Source: Pseudomonadota bacterium (lineage in GTDB: Bacteria; Myxococcota_A; Polyangia; Haliangiales; Haliangiaceae). From it: DNA of 22,614 nucleotides. The stretch lies in NCBI GenBank assembly GCA_023386455.1, contig JAEWJO010000756.1:1-22614 (forward strand), given 5' to 3'. Each line of letters starts with the position of its first letter. Positions within the stretch are counted from its first letter, which is position 1. Below are positions 21,993 to 22,614 of the stretch, one piece after another. The notes beneath the pieces were generated by a model, which saw only the letters and a list, made by a program, of their open reading frames with translations, searched no databases and was not told where the DNA came from. The translations under genes were made by a program, and so were the position numbers.

Positions 21993-22614
21993 GCACGCCG
22001 CAGCTGCGCGTCGCCGGCGACACCAACGTCGGCAAGGTTCGCGAGACGAACGAAGACTCGATGATCGTCGATCCGCAGCGCGGCCTCTACGTCGTGCTCG
22101 ACGGGATGGGCGGCGCCAACGCGGGCGACGTCGCGTCGCAGACCGCGCGCGACGCGATCGCACTGTTCGTCACGCAGCGTCGGCTGACGATGGAGCCCAA
22201 GGCGCTGCTCGAGGCGGCGATCCAGTACGGCTGCGCCGCCGTGTGGAATGCCGCGCAGCAGTCGCGCGAGCACCACGGCATGGGCACGACGTGCGTCGCC
22301 TGCCTCGTGATCGATCCGGCGCGCGTCGTGATCGCGCACGTCGGCGATAGCCGCGCGTACCTGCTTCGTCACGGCCGCCTCCAGTCGCTGACGCGCGACC
22401 ACACGATCGTCGAGGAGCTCGTCGATCGCGGCGTGCTCGCCGCCGAGGAGGCCGAGCGCCATCCCTACAAGAACGTGCTGTCGCGCAACCTCGGCGCGCG
22501 CCCGGAGACGCGGGTCGACGTGCTCGATCTCGAGCTCAAGCCGGGCGATCGCCTGCTGCTGTGCTCCGACGGGTTGTATGGCTATGCGTCGGCCGAAGCG
22601 ATCCAGTATCTGCT
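21989..22614 (+). CDS. PP2C-family Ser/Thr protein phosphatase, 3'-truncated
   Basis: A metal-dependent protein phosphatase of the PrpC/Stp type; 208 codons are present before the window ends. The GTG at 21989 overlaps the upstream stop and gives (M)STPQLRVAGDTNVGKVRETNEDS. Motifs in order are RETNEDS, VLDGMGGANAGDVAS (metal-binding Asp), GMGTTCV, AHVGDSRAYLLRHGRL, LTRDHTIVEELVDRG, HPYKNVLSRNLG and GDRLLLCSDGLYG. These cover most of the catalytic core, including the metal ligands. In bacteria such enzymes oppose Ser/Thr kinases or activate anti-sigma/anti-anti-sigma pathways. A C-terminal domain, if any, is outside the window. It is coupled to the helical protein upstream, which may regulate it or be its substrate. 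Confidence 0.95.
   Translation, partial: MSTPQLRVAGDTNVGKVRETNEDSMIVDPQRGLYVVLDGMGGANAGDVASQTARDAIALFVTQRRLTMEPKALLEAAIQYGCAAVWNAAQQSREHHGMGTTCVACLVIDPARVVIAHVGDSRAYLLRHGRLQSLTRDHTIVEELVDRGVLAAEEAERHPYKNVLSRNLGARPETRVDVLDLELKPGDRLLLCSDGLYGYASAEAIQYL

Noticed and set aside
1..22614. tRNA, rRNA, CRISPR array, complete insertion sequence or prophage genes
   Set aside because: No cloverleaf-like sequence, regular repeat-spacer array, transposase or phage protein was seen on either strand by reading. A tRNAscan or ISfinder search was not possible.

Overview
This 22.6 kb window is high-GC DNA whose genes are almost all confidently bacterial. It looks like a member of the Myxococcota (Kofleriaceae, Haliangium or Polyangia-like); that assignment is inference. 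The main evidence is three secreted proteins ending in a MYXO-CTERM-like tail (short Cys/Gly motif, hydrophobic segment, Arg cluster). Lipoproteins are also abundant. GC-rich third positions leave long open frames antisense to nearly every gene, and these are treated as shadows.

Layout. At 1-3064 (+) are a 5'-truncated PAP2 phosphatase and a secreted heparinase II/III-like protein. At 3040-9451 (-) is a complete phosphate-starvation locus transcribed phoB-phoR-phoU, then pstS-pstC-pstA-pstB. Each half is preceded by a readable Pho box, made of two 7-bp GTCAC-type units with an 11-bp period. At 9534-10995 (+) are an MscS-family channel, divergent from phoB across the first Pho box, and a YhbY-type RNA-binding protein. 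At 10992-16141 (-) are a metzincin-like secreted protein with an altered zinc motif, a PepP-type Xaa-Pro aminopeptidase, an unrecognised 225-residue protein and a VWA-domain lipoprotein. At 16260-20445 (+) are a gamma-glutamyltranspeptidase lipoprotein, an alpha/beta-hydrolase lipoprotein and an OmpA/MotB-type protein. At 20446-20694 is a repeat-bearing intergenic stretch. At 20695-22614 are a response regulator with one canonical and one degenerate receiver domain (-), and divergently a small helical protein overlapping a PP2C phosphatase that runs off the window (+).

How the genes fit together. PstSCAB imports phosphate, PhoU links transporter state to PhoR, and PhoR/PhoB control the regulon. 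The overlaps phoB/phoR, phoR/phoU and pstC/pstA are all 4 bp, and pstB has two candidate starts, each with its own Shine-Dalgarno sequence. The rest is mostly cell-envelope and signalling housekeeping.

I found no tRNA, rRNA, CRISPR array, intact insertion sequence or phage gene. The best candidates for something less described are the receiver/helical-protein/PP2C cluster, the QExxHxxGxxH protein and the repeats at 20457-20710. None amounts to a demonstrated new system.
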